Positions 1-7,559 of a stretch of DNA of 33,119 nucleotides are shown here, in pieces (position 1 is the stretch's first letter; every line of letters begins with the position of its first letter). Position numbers and translations under genes: made by a program. The notes below the pieces were generated by a model, which had not been told where the DNA came from, did no database searches, and saw only the letters and a program-made list of their open reading frames with translations. The DNA lies in the NCBI GenBank assembly GCA_021108035.1, contig JAIORQ010000067.1, positions 1-33,119 on the forward strand. Reading direction: 5' to 3'. This DNA comes from Bacteroidales bacterium. GTDB taxonomy: Bacteria > Bacteroidota > Bacteroidia > Bacteroidales > JAADGE01.

Positions 1-848
1 GAGTAGGAACATTTTTTGACATTGAAAAAAGTTGCAGTAATTGGTACGACTACGGAGCGAGGTTTTATGATCCGCAGTTAGGACGTTGGCACGTTCCCGA
101 CCCGTTGGCAGAGAAAGCCAGAAGATGGTCAACTTATAATTATGCATGGAATAATCCAATTAGGTTTATTGACCCTGACGGAAGATTTGCAGGAGATTTT
201 TATAATCAAAATGGTAAATATTTAGGAACAGATGGTGAAGATGATGATAAGTTATATGTTGTAACTGATAAATCAGAAGCTAAAAATATTAGAAGTACAG
301 ATAAAGATGGAGGTACAACTTCATTAGATGATGTCAATTCTGCCGTTGAACTTCCAAGTGTAACAGCATTAAACGAGGCTGTAAATGTTTTAGACAGAGC
401 AATTGATAACGGCGGATTAAGAGAAGAAAGCTCTTTGGTTATGAATGATGGTGCTGTAATAGAAGGAGAAACAGGTTCAGTACCGACTATTTTTAATGGT
501 GTCCAAACAGCAAATTCAACTTTACCTGATGTGCCGGACGGTTCAACAGCTGCTGATGTTGAAACTACAATTCATTCACACCCAACAGAAGTACAAGTCG
601 AAGGTAATACAGCATATCCTCAAACTGCAACATGGCCATCTTATAACGATAGAGGGACATTTAGTAATTACAATACAAATATAATTGTTGGAAGATTAGG
701 TTCTTCAACCGTTACAAGAAATGCTGATAATAGCTTTAAGTATAGTCATAAACCTGTTGGTGCTGTTATTTATAATAGTAATTCAACTGAAAGAATTCGA
801 CTAACTAAAAATGCCATCAAAAAAATTGTAAATCATCAAAATAACTAA
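1..848 (+). CDS. RHS repeat-associated core protein, C-terminal part, with JAMM/JAB-like tip (5' truncated by window)
   Basis: The reading frame is open from base 3 and runs off the left edge. Bases 3-190 encode the end of the RHS core: [15 protein letters not shown], then a DPL motif and the hallmark [13 protein letters not shown] proteins are large secreted or surface shells whose variable C-terminal tip is released as an effector. Here the roughly 220-residue tip carries HSHP (573-584), then S at 639-641 and D at 648-650, with acidic residues upstream. This matches the JAMM/MPN pattern of zinc-dependent (iso)peptidases (E...HxH...SxxD). JAB-type tips are known among polymorphic toxins, so a peptidase effector is plausible. 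The longer spacing between HSHP and SxxD is a deviation. A small secreted gene follows after 5 bases and could be its immunity protein. The RHS core is near certain; the JAMM call is tentative. Confidence 0.85.
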   Translation, partial: VGTFFDIEKSCSNWYDYGARFYDPQLGRWHVPDPLAEKARRWSTYNYAWNNPIRFIDPDGRFAGDFYNQNGKYLGTDGEDDDKLYVVTDKSEAKNIRSTDKDGGTTSLDDVNSAVELPSVTALNEAVNVLDRAIDNGGLREESSLVMNDGAVIEGETGSVPTIFNGVQTANSTLPDVPDGSTAADVETTIHSHPTEVQVEGNTAYPQTATWPSYNDRGTFSNYNTNIIVGRLGSSTVTRNADNSFKYSHKPVGAVIYNSNSTERIRLTKNAIKKIVNHQNN

Positions 849-853
849 ACAGT

Positions 854-1324
854 ATGAAATCACTACTTTTTTTGTATTTTCTTATCATTTCACTCATTGT
901 TTCAGGTCAAGAAAATCAAGAGAATATAAATTTGATTATTACAATTAATGATGAGCTGGTTATTAGTGGCATACAAAGGTCAAAAGTTTTCATTAATACA
1001 ATAAATAATGAAAAAGATACAATAAGTTGCCAATATAACCCAGGTAAATTTATAGTATTTGATAATAACAAATTAAAATCAGATACAACGCAAAGAATAA
1101 CTTTAAGCATGTGGTATCAAAAAATGCAAAAGGAAAATAGTAGCTTTTATTATTACGAAATAGAATTAGAAAAAAGTTGGTTTGAACAATCCTTTATTAT
1201 ATTGAGAATATATAATTTAGATAAAAGAAAATTTAGAAAAAAATACTATCCTTTAAAAGGGAAAAAGTATACTTACGAAATTGATTTACCTAGTAACTCT
1301 ATAACACGTATAAGGAAAAGATAA
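854..1324 (+). CDS. small secreted protein next to the RHS tip; candidate immunity protein
   Basis: This 156-residue protein starts with an ATG 5 bases after the RHS stop codon, so it is probably co-transcribed and possibly translationally coupled. Residues 1-18 form a signal peptide (hydrophobic stretch LLFLYFLIISLIV, then SGQ), so the product should be exported to the periplasm or beyond. The mature part is rich in charged and aromatic residues, has alternating beta-type patterning, and ends in a basic tail (ITRIRKR). I recognise no family. Genes directly downstream of polymorphic-toxin tips are usually immunity proteins, and an exported immunity protein would fit an effector that acts outside the cytoplasm. 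That role rests only on position. It could instead be an unrelated small secreted protein. Confidence 0.7.
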   Translation: MKSLLFLYFLIISLIVSGQENQENINLIITINDELVISGIQRSKVFINTINNEKDTISCQYNPGKFIVFDNNKLKSDTTQRITLSMWYQKMQKENSSFYYYEIELEKSWFEQSFIILRIYNLDKRKFRKKYYPLKGKKYTYEIDLPSNSITRIRKR

Positions 1325-1408
1325 TTTACAACAAGTAGAAAATTAATTAAAACCGTAGATTAAATCATATCTGTGGTGCCCATTTCAAATGATTTTTAAA
1401 AAACAACG

Positions 1409-1422
1409 TCCCAATATTGGGA
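1409..1422. repeat. 14-base perfect palindrome
   Basis: The sequence tcccaatattggga is a perfect inverted repeat in the gene-free stretch downstream of the small secreted gene. It has no T-run, so it is a poor intrinsic terminator. It may be a protein-binding site or a remnant of mobile DNA. The rest of 1325-1557 shows no open frame I can support. Confidence 0.4.
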
Positions 1423-1557
1423 TAGTATATTATAATAGATTAAAAAACAATACTTCGACTGGCTCATCACAAGTGAGATAAGAAAGTTCTTTGAAATTTT
1501 GGATAAAAGGAGGAAAATATAACAGTAAAATTATATAGATTTCGGTATTATGTTCTG

Positions 1558-1818
1558 TTATTTATGATTTATACATCTGAATCTTCTGTTTTCTGCAATT
1601 CTTTGCGCTTTTGCTTCAGCAATTTGTTTAGAAAACATAGTTTTATCGGGTATTTTTCCTTCAAAAGCTTCACTCGGTGTCAAACCGTATAAAGGCAAAT
1701 AAGGTTTATTATTATATTCTGTTACGGCTTTTTCAAGCTGTTTTACGGTTTGTTCAAAGTTTTGTATTTCAGCAGGAAAAGAAAGTCGTATTTAATGCGT
1801 TTATTTACGGCTTCAATT
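1558..1818 (-). pseudogene. transposase/integrase (rve type) C-terminal fragment, frameshifted
   Basis: Reading the minus strand, bases 1558 to about 1776 encode the end of an integrase-core transposase: a stretch with EQTVKQLEKAV, then YNNKPYLPLYGLTPSEAFEG, and a basic end RRFRCINHK before a TAA. The spacing and the GLTPSEAFEG motif are typical of the C-terminus of IS3/IS481-like rve transposases. Upstream, the adjacent frame encodes EAVNKRIKYDFLF, which continues into PAEIQNF only if one base is added in the T/C-rich run at about 1775-1781, so a single-base frameshift is present. Further upstream the match stops at a hairpin repeat (1819-1835). The catalytic DDE part and the inverted repeats are missing. 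It is a dead fragment left by an old insertion. Confidence 0.75.
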
Positions 1819-1835
1819 CCTGAAACAAGTTCAGG
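1819..1835. repeat. hairpin repeat, diverged copy of the 4074-4134 units
   Basis: The sequence cctgaa-acaag-ttcagg forms a 6-bp stem and lies where the transposase fragment loses similarity. The surrounding bases (tcctgaaacaagttcaggac) resemble the two units at 4074-4134 (ccccgaaacaagtgcggggc). The stem bases have changed on both sides, so pairing is kept while the central acaag stays constant. Confidence 0.6.
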
Positions 1836-1907
1836 ACAGACAATACTGTTTGAAAATATTACATTATTTGTCAGTACAACATCAAATTTGTAATTGAATA
1901 TGAAAAA

Positions 1908-2960
1908 TTATCTTGATATTATAATTTTTCTTGTTTCAATTGTATTATTTCTGTTAACTTTTATAAAATATGTTCCTTTGTTAAGATTTGATAAATCTAT
2001 TGATTGGTATTCATTTATGTTGTTTTTTGAAAAAACAAGTTTACCTGTTAAGTCATAAATTTTAATATTTGCATTTTTTGCATTATCAATTATTATTTTA
2101 TTGTCTGAAGGGTTGGGATATATATTTATTCTGTTATAAAATTCTGAAACAGAAACTGCCTGTAAGTCTGTCAATCTAATTTGTTTGGCATTATGAATTT
2201 CTCTGTTGTTCACATCATTGTCATCATTATTTCCTATTACAGCCACAAGATATAATTCATCTAAATTCCATTCATCTAAAACATCAAAACTATATTCTTT
2301 ACTGAAAGTATCTCCTGTATTTGTTGATTCTGTAATAATATCCCCTAATCTTGAAGATATTGCATCTCTGACAGTAAATCTGTGTGTCCATTTACCGGAA
2401 GCACCACTTTGAGTTTCTGAAGTAATGTTGTCTTCTGTTATCCAAAGAGAAACTCCGATATCTTGAGAAAAATCATCAAGAAACTCTCCTGTAACAGTAA
2501 TATTATATGAGGTCGAAGTGTGGTCTCCATATATATTTACAGTTACAAATGCAGGAATATTTGTTCTTTCATCAATACGATTTGTTCCTTGTGGGGGAGC
2601 ATCCCAAAATACTGGACCCGGGTCTGTTCCTTGATAGTTGTCATTGTCAAGACCGTTGTAATGGCGGTCAAACATACCTGCCGGTGTAAAAGTACTTCCT
2701 CCTGCATTATAAAATTCACGATGAGCCAAACTTTCTTCTATTGTTAACCAGTCTGTGCCGTAACCTGAATGATGTGTAATAATAACAAAATTCGGATTAA
2801 CATCCATATGTGCTTCAATTGCAGATAATGTATAAGGGCAAGACCCGCAATTTTCTGTTGTAAATTGTTCTAAAACAACGGTTCGCTGAACTGATTTTGA
2901 TTGTGCAAAAGCAAATATGCTGATAAACAATGTAATACTTAATAACAATCCTTTTTTCAT
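1908..2960 (-). CDS. Omp28-related secreted protein with type IX secretion sorting domain
   Basis: This 350-residue exported protein begins with a signal peptide (residues 1-20, ending FAFAQ). A thioredoxin-like Omp28-type domain follows, with VVLEQFTTENCGSC placing a CxxC pair at Cys38/Cys41; the segments IITHHSGYG and FTPAGMFDR are typical of this family. A second beta-rich domain spans about 130-255. The last 75 residues are a classic T9SS type A sorting domain: IYPNPSDNKI, then IYDLTGKLV, then LNKGTYFIKV and a basic end. The protein should cross the outer membrane by the type IX system and be surface-attached or released. The CxxC suggests disulfide chemistry, but the substrate is unknown. 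It starts 10 bases after the stop of the EEP-family gene on the same strand, so the two probably form an operon. Confidence 0.9.
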   Translation of the reverse strand: MKKGLLLSITLFISIFAFAQSKSVQRTVVLEQFTTENCGSCPYTLSAIEAHMDVNPNFVIITHHSGYGTDWLTIEESLAHREFYNAGGSTFTPAGMFDRHYNGLDNDNYQGTDPGPVFWDAPPQGTNRIDERTNIPAFVTVNIYGDHTSTSYNITVTGEFLDDFSQDIGVSLWITEDNITSETQSGASGKWTHRFTVRDAISSRLGDIITESTNTGDTFSKEYSFDVLDEWNLDELYLVAVIGNNDDNDVNNREIHNAKQIRLTDLQAVSVSEFYNRINIYPNPSDNKIIIDNAKNANIKIYDLTGKLVFSKNNINEYQSIDLSNLNKGTYFIKVNRNNTIETRKIIISR

Positions 2961-2970
2961 AATTTCAAAA

Positions 2971-4017
2971 TTATTTTAATTTTACAACAGCTTTAACCGG
3001 TTGATGATCTGAATATTCAAAACCAACATCAATATTATTTACAGAAACAGCCTCAATATTAGGAGATAATAAATAAAAATCAATAACAGTAGTTAAAGTT
3101 TTACCTTTTATATAAGGCGTTGCAACTCTTCTGTTTGTAGGTAATTTATTATCATACAGCCAATGCCAATCTTCTAAATAATCTTCGTCAATATTTGTTC
3201 TTGTTTCATTGTCCATAATATTATCCTTGAAATTTGGTTTGAAACCGGGAGGACATTGATTCCAATCCCCGCCAACTATAATATAATTACCTTTATTATA
3301 TTCTTCTGTAAGGAATGTTTTTAAATATTCCATTTGCTGTTCTTTCAAAGAACCGTCATCATATGCAGAGTTATGTGTATTAATTATAAGAAGTTTTTTA
3401 TCATTACTTAAATTATAACTATTTACTAAAAAACAACGGTCTAAAAAGAACAAACCCAATGGCCATGAATAATTACCCGGAAACGAATATCTGATTGAAC
3501 CGGCAGGAACATACTTGCTGACAGTCATTAAACCTGAATTAACACTACCCATAGGGTCAGTTATTGGTTGAGGAACAAAAAACACATCATAGTTTTTACC
3601 GTAAGTACAGTTTCTTTCAGGTAACATATTTGCTATTGTATCGTATTGATTATAATGATAACTTCTTTTAGCATCTTTATCAACTTCTTGGAAAAGAATA
3701 AAATCAATATTCTCATCAGCTTGTATAAATTGCTTTACTCCTTGTAAATTTTTTTTGACATTTTCTTCGCTTGGTCTTACATTTTCTCCGCCGTCATAGA
3801 AAAAATCCATTTCTTTGTTCAGTCCGCAATATCCTATATTCCAAACCATTAAGCTTATTTGGGATGAGTCACTTAATAGTTCCGGTTTGTCGGATTCAAA
3901 AACTGTTGTTTTTTCATCAGGTTTATAATCATCTATTGTAGCGTAAATCAAAAAAACGGCAAAAGCAATAACAACAACTATTATTATATACAATATAAAT
4001 TTAAGAATTTTCTTCAT
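2971..4017 (-). CDS. endonuclease/exonuclease/phosphatase (EEP) family protein, membrane-anchored
   Basis: This 348-residue protein has one N-terminal hydrophobic segment (about residues 5-25), which acts as an uncleaved anchor or signal. The EEP metallo-hydrolase fold follows with its motifs in order: LMVWNIGY (Asn ligand), ILFQEVD (catalytic Glu), INTHNS (His), VGGDWNQ (Asp/Asn), VIDFYLLS (Asp) and SDHQPV (Asp-His pair). All the expected catalytic positions are present, so the enzyme should be active. EEP proteins hydrolyse phosphodiesters in nucleic acids, inositol phosphates or sphingolipids, and the substrate cannot be read from the sequence. An extracytoplasmic location argues against a DNA-repair role and favours scavenging of nucleic acid or lipid phosphate. 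It is probably the first gene of a two-gene minus-strand operon with the T9SS protein. Confidence 0.88.
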   Translation of the reverse strand: MKKILKFILYIIIVVVIAFAVFLIYATIDDYKPDEKTTVFESDKPELLSDSSQISLMVWNIGYCGLNKEMDFFYDGGENVRPSEENVKKNLQGVKQFIQADENIDFILFQEVDKDAKRSYHYNQYDTIANMLPERNCTYGKNYDVFFVPQPITDPMGSVNSGLMTVSKYVPAGSIRYSFPGNYSWPLGLFFLDRCFLVNSYNLSNDKKLLIINTHNSAYDDGSLKEQQMEYLKTFLTEEYNKGNYIIVGGDWNQCPPGFKPNFKDNIMDNETRTNIDEDYLEDWHWLYDNKLPTNRRVATPYIKGKTLTTVIDFYLLSPNIEAVSVNNIDVGFEYSDHQPVKAVVKLK

Positions 4018-4073
4018 GATTGTAATTTTGGTTTATCAGAATAATTAATAAAATTTTTTAAAATCAGACTTTA

Positions 4074-4134
4074 AACCCCGAAACAAGTGCGGGGCAGGCT
4101 TTTGAACCCCGAAACAAGTGCGGGGCAGGCTTTT
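4074..4134. repeat. two tandem 31-base hairpin units
   Basis: Two near-identical 31-base units start at 4074 and 4105. Each contains ccccg-aaacaagtg-cgggg, a 5-bp GC stem, followed by caggctttt. They lie between divergent genes and run directly into a heptamer array. The stem followed by a T-run could also make them weak terminators. Confidence 0.85.
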
Positions 4135-4135
4135 A

Positions 4136-4175
4136 AACTTTAAACTTTGAACTTTGAACTTTAAACTTTGAACTG
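4136..4175. repeat. 7-base tandem array (aacttta/aactttg)
   Basis: Five complete 7-base units run from 4136 to 4170 (aacttta, aactttg, aactttg, aacttta, aactttg), followed by a partial aactg. The array abuts the hairpin units and is noncoding. It has the same period as the aacctgc array at 13908. Confidence 0.85.
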
Positions 4176-4239
4176 ATTAGGTTTATCATTCAAAATTAAT
4201 TTTTTTACATTAATATTTAAAATATTAATGAATTTATTT

Positions 4240-4247
4240 TAAATTTG
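4240..4247 (+). promoter_or_regulatory. Bacteroidetes -7 box (TAAATTTG)
   Basis: This matches the TAnnTTTG consensus of the Bacteroidetes housekeeping sigma factor and lies 34 bases before the ATG of the outer-membrane barrel gene. No convincing TTG is seen at -33, so the call rests on the -7 box and its placement. Confidence 0.5.
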
Positions 4248-4281
4248 TATTGATAACTAAAAAAAATATAAACATATACTG

Positions 4282-5601
4282 ATGAAAAAACTTATTCTGT
4301 TGATTTCTGCTTTATTTATACTTACAGGTTTATTTGCTCAAGAAGATGATGATGAAAAGAAAGAAAAAGTTAAAACAGGTTTCAGTATGGGTGGTGTGCC
4401 CGTTGTTGCTTATGATGCTGATACAGGTTTTAAATACGGAGGTCTTGTAAACTTTTATCATTACGGCGACGGCAGCAATTATCCTAATTACGATCATTCC
4501 CTGTACCTTGAATGGTCAAGAACAACCAAAGGCAGCGGTATTAATCAATTAACTTATGATGCACTGACTTTGATCCCAAAAACCAGAGTTACTTTAGATG
4601 TTGCCTATTTGACTGAACAGGCACTTAATTTCTATGGTTTTAACGGTTATCAGGCTGATTATAATGTGAATTTTGAAACAACAGATCATGAAGATTATAT
4701 TTCCAGAATGTATTACAGGCATGCAAGAGAACTATTCAGAATTTCTGCTGATTTTCAAGGAAATCTTAAAGGCAAAGAGTTAAGATGGTTAGCAGGGTTT
4801 GCTCATTACAGAGCATCAATTGCTACGGTAGATATAAACAAATTAAATGAAGGTAAAACGGAAGATTTATTACCGGATTCAACAGATTTATTATATGATA
4901 AATATGTAGATTGGGGAGTTATTTCTGCTGATCAAGTAACCGGTGGAAATGTAACTTATGTTAAAGCAGGTGCAGTGTATGATACAAGAGATAACGAGGC
5001 AAATCCGAATAAAGGTTTATGGTCGGAAGCATTAATTGTAACAGCACCCGGATTTATGGGAAATGATTATGATTTCACAAAATTGTTGCTCACACACAGA
5101 CACTACTTAACACTATTTCCGGAAAGATTATCTTTTGCTTATCGTTTAAGTTATCAAACAAAAATCGCAGGAGAAATGCCGTTTTATATGTTGCCTTATG
5201 CAATTGATTCAAAAGCAACAAAAGACGGACTGGGAGGTTCAAAAAATATCAGAGGCGTTCTTAGAAATCGAGTTGTAGGTGACGGTGTTGCATTCGGAAA
5301 TTTTGAATTACGTTCAAGATTTTTGAAAACAGTTATTTTTAATCAAAATTTTTATCTCGGATTAAATGCATTTGTTGATATGGGAATAGTAACTTCTCCT
5401 TATAAACTTGAAACTACAAATATTCCTGATTCTGATATTCAATCATTACAATATGATGACGAGAATCTTCATTTAAGTTACGGCGGGGGTATCAGATTTG
5501 TTATTAACAGCAATTTTATTATCGCAGTTGATTACGGTCTCGCAGCAAAAGCACAAGACGGAATCAGCGGTCTGTATATTGGGTTGAATTATTTATTTTG
5601 A
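4282..5601 (+). CDS. Omp85/surface antigen D15-type outer-membrane beta-barrel protein
   Basis: This 439-residue protein has a signal peptide (residues 1-19, ending TGLFAQ) and a short acidic and basic linker (EDDDEKKEKVK). The rest is a barrel of repeating amphipathic strands. It shows the pattern of the C-terminal half of BamA-like proteins: FSMGGVPVVAYDADTGFKYG near the N-terminus, AGAVYDTRDNEANPNKG (typical of D15 barrels), an SKNIRGVLRNRVVGDG segment similar to the conserved RG loop, and a terminal aromatic strand YIGLNYLF ending in Phe. No POTRA repeats are present, so this is a short barrel and not the essential BamA. Its job is unknown; candidates are lipid or protein transport across the outer membrane. 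It has its own promoter and is followed, with a 53-base gap, by a toxin-antitoxin pair. Confidence 0.88.
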   Translation: MKKLILLISALFILTGLFAQEDDDEKKEKVKTGFSMGGVPVVAYDADTGFKYGGLVNFYHYGDGSNYPNYDHSLYLEWSRTTKGSGINQLTYDALTLIPKTRVTLDVAYLTEQALNFYGFNGYQADYNVNFETTDHEDYISRMYYRHARELFRISADFQGNLKGKELRWLAGFAHYRASIATVDINKLNEGKTEDLLPDSTDLLYDKYVDWGVISADQVTGGNVTYVKAGAVYDTRDNEANPNKGLWSEALIVTAPGFMGNDYDFTKLLLTHRHYLTLFPERLSFAYRLSYQTKIAGEMPFYMLPYAIDSKATKDGLGGSKNIRGVLRNRVVGDGVAFGNFELRSRFLKTVIFNQNFYLGLNAFVDMGIVTSPYKLETTNIPDSDIQSLQYDDENLHLSYGGGIRFVINSNFIIAVDYGLAAKAQDGISGLYIGLNYLF

Positions 5602-5654
5602 TACTTTATAATTTTCTGTTAAATTTGTTTCTGAACCATTTTAATTCAGCTATA

Positions 5655-5909
5655 ATGATAATACAAAATAATTTGTTAAAACGAATAACTGTTAATCCTG
5701 CAATTTGTCACGGGAAACCGGCTATTCGTAATAAGCGCTATACAGTTGAAAGTATTTTAGAGTATATGGCAGGCGGTGATTCAACAGAAGATTTGTTGAA
5801 AGAGTTTACTGATTTGGAAAAGGATGATATTTTAGCTTGTTTGACTTTTGCAATGGCAATGTTAAAAGAAAAAACCGTAAATATTACCGACAATGAAGTT
5901 TATGCTTGA
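5655..5909 (+). CDS. DUF433 domain protein, probable antitoxin
   Basis: I place the start at the ATG at 5655, giving 84 residues; the in-frame upstream start at 5598 would add an unlikely hydrophobic leader overlapping the preceding gene. The DUF433 signature is clear: LLKRITVNPAICHGKPAIRN, then a YTVESILEYMAGGDS segment, then LKEFTDLEKDDILACLTFA. This is a small winged-helix or MerR-like DNA-binding fold often encoded directly before a DUF5615 PIN-like protein. The pair is regarded as a type II toxin-antitoxin module, and the antitoxin usually represses its own operon. The end of this gene overlaps the toxin gene by 17 bases, which implies translational coupling. The family is sure; the antitoxin role follows from the pairing. 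Confidence 0.88.
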   Translation: MIIQNNLLKRITVNPAICHGKPAIRNKRYTVESILEYMAGGDSTEDLLKEFTDLEKDDILACLTFAMAMLKEKTVNITDNEVYA

Positions 5910-6240
5910 TGCTCATATACCGCCTTCGCTTTGTTTTGTTTTCCGGGAAAAAGGTAATGAAGCCATTCATACCAAACAACTTCCGAACCAAAATGAAAGT
6001 ACTGATACTGAAATAGCAACAATTGCAGAGAAGAACAATTATATAATTATAACCAAAGATACTGATTTTTATTACAGGCATATAACCAACAATAAACCTG
6101 AAAAACTACTTTTAGTAAAAACAGGTAATATGAGTACACAGAATTTAATGCAATTATTCTATAAACATTTTGATGCAATTATTAATGCATTTATAGATCA
6201 TAATTTGGTAGAATTACACAAAGACAGTTTATTAAAATAA
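5893..6240 (+). CDS. DUF5615 PIN-like protein, probable toxin
   Basis: This 115-residue protein has the DUF5615 layout. The N-terminal MKFMLDAHIPPSL carries the first acidic residue (Asp6). A central Glu/Asp cluster occurs in STDTEIATIAEK. ITKDTDFYYRH carries the third acidic site. A hydrophobic strand, LLLVKTGN, follows. These acidic residues line the metal-binding site of PIN-type ribonucleases, so RNA cleavage is the likely activity, restrained by the DUF433 partner. The start codon lies inside the 3' end of the DUF433 gene in another frame. The pair sits between an outer-membrane protein gene and mdh with no mobile element nearby. Confidence 0.87.
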   Translation: MKFMLDAHIPPSLCFVFREKGNEAIHTKQLPNQNESTDTEIATIAEKNNYIIITKDTDFYYRHITNNKPEKLLLVKTGNMSTQNLMQLFYKHFDAIINAFIDHNLVELHKDSLLK

Positions 6241-6259
6241 AACAGTTTCCGGATTGTTA

Positions 6260-6291
6260 AAATACAACAATGCAACAATGTAACAATATAT
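6260..6291. repeat. 8-base micro-array (aaatacaa/caatgcaa/caatgtaa/caatatat)
   Basis: Four consecutive octamers follow the DUF5615 stop codon. They share phase and period with the octamer arrays near 17578, 17753, 18867 and 29309, though the units have diverged. Confidence 0.55.
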
Positions 6292-6387
6292 ATGTATATG
6301 TTGTAAAATATGTTTGTACAAAAAAATATTTCTGTTAATTTTACCTGAAATTAATAAATTAATGTTTTGTAAAATAAAAATATAATT

Positions 6388-7326
6388 ATGGAAAGAATAA
6401 CTGTAATTGGAGCAGGTAATGTTGGTGCAACATGTGCTAACGTAATAGCTCAAAGAGATTTAGCAAGAGAAGTCGTGTTACTTGATATTAAAAAAGGAGT
6501 AGCCGAAGGAAAGGCACTTGATATTTGGCAAACATCGTCAATTCAACATTTTAATACACGTGTTGTCGGCGTAACTGATGATTACCTTAGAACACAAGGA
6601 TCGGGAATTATTGTAATTACTTCCGGTTTACCAAGAAAACCGGGTATGTCAAGAGATGATTTAATAAAAATTAATGCCGGAATCGTTAAAACAGTTACAG
6701 AACGAGCAATAAAATATTCACCTGATGCAATTGTCATAGTTGTATCAAATCCGCTTGATGTAATGACATATGCTGCATATAAAACAGCAAAAAAACATTC
6801 AACTAAAGTTTTTGGTATGGCAGGTATTTTAGATACCGGCAGATACAGAGCATTTATTGCTAATGCTTTAAATGTTTCTCCAAAAGATATTCATGCTCTT
6901 TTAATGGGCGGACATGGTGATACAATGGTTCCGTTGCCGCGTTATACTTCTGTAAACGGTATTCCTGTTACTGAATTTCTTGCAAAAGATGAGTTAGATA
7001 AAATTGTTGAACGAACTAAAAAAGGAGGTGGTGAACTCGTAGGATTAATGGGAACTTCTGCATGGTATGCTCCCGGTGCTGCTGTTGCTCAAATGGTAGA
7101 AGCAATAGTTGATGATGAAAGAAGAATTTTCCCTGTTTGTGCTTGTTTACAAGGCGAATATGGTTTAAAAAATATTTATCTCGGCGTACCTGTGATACTC
7201 GGAAAAAACGGAATTGAAAAAATTATTGAAGTTGATTTAGATAAAGACGAAGAAAAATTACTAAAAGATTCAGCTGCTTCTGTTAAGAAAGTAATGAATG
7301 AATTAGATAAAATGAAAATTATTTAA
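6388..7326 (+). CDS. mdh: malate dehydrogenase
   Basis: This 312-residue enzyme oxidises malate to oxaloacetate with NAD in the TCA cycle. The N-terminal Rossmann motif is VIGAGNVG (Gly8, Gly10, Gly13), and Asp33 in VVLLDIK binds the NAD ribose. Substrate arginines lie in GLPRKPGMSRDDL, which is characteristic of malate rather than lactate dehydrogenase. The NPLDVMTY segment and the catalytic HGDT (His176) are present. The length and motifs fit the LDH-like MDH group common in Bacteroidetes. It stands alone: a gap of about 150 bases precedes it and a strong intrinsic terminator follows, so it is probably monocistronic. Confidence 0.97.
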   Translation: MERITVIGAGNVGATCANVIAQRDLAREVVLLDIKKGVAEGKALDIWQTSSIQHFNTRVVGVTDDYLRTQGSGIIVITSGLPRKPGMSRDDLIKINAGIVKTVTERAIKYSPDAIVIVVSNPLDVMTYAAYKTAKKHSTKVFGMAGILDTGRYRAFIANALNVSPKDIHALLMGGHGDTMVPLPRYTSVNGIPVTEFLAKDELDKIVERTKKGGGELVGLMGTSAWYAPGAAVAQMVEAIVDDERRIFPVCACLQGEYGLKNIYLGVPVILGKNGIEKIIEVDLDKDEEKLLKDSAASVKKVMNELDKMKII

Positions 7327-7348
7327 ATATTATTTATTTAAATATTGG

Positions 7349-7376
7349 AAGGTCTGATTTAAATCAGACCTTTTTT
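7349..7376 (+). terminator. intrinsic terminator of mdh
   Basis: A perfect 12-bp inverted repeat (aaggtctgattt / aaatcagacctt, 7349-7372) ends in six T residues (7371-7376), 22 bases after the mdh stop codon. Confidence 0.92.
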
Positions 7377-7505
7377 GTATTATAACACACTATAATACAG
7401 TTTGTTGTATGCATATACAAACAATGTCTGTTATTTATAATAATAATATGTTTATAAAATTACGAACGGTACAGGTAAATTACTTCTTTATTTAAAAAAA
7501 AACAA

Positions 7506-7513
7506 TATATTTG
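7506..7513 (+). promoter_or_regulatory. Bacteroidetes -7 box (TATATTTG) of secDF
   Basis: The box matches TAnnTTTG and lies 46 bases before the secDF ATG, downstream of the mdh terminator. No good -33 TTG is visible. Confidence 0.5.
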
Positions 7514-7559
7514 CACCCCTGAAAATCAAAATTATATCAATATAAAAGAACATTAAGAT

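Noticed and set aside
2966-2973. TAATTTTG box on the minus strand 5 bases before the Omp28-type gene, as an independent leaderless promoter
   Set aside because: It overlaps the stop codon of the upstream gene in a likely two-gene operon, and the bases could equally be an AT-rich translation start region.
4074-4175. Possible CRISPR array made of the repeated hairpin units and the heptamer tract
   Set aside because: Only two 31-base units, directly tandem with no unique spacers, followed by a simple 7-base tandem repeat; no cas genes in the window.
5598-5654. Longer DUF433 protein starting at 5598
   Set aside because: The extension is a hydrophobic AT-rich leader overlapping the barrel gene; the ATG at 5655 gives the normal DUF433 length.
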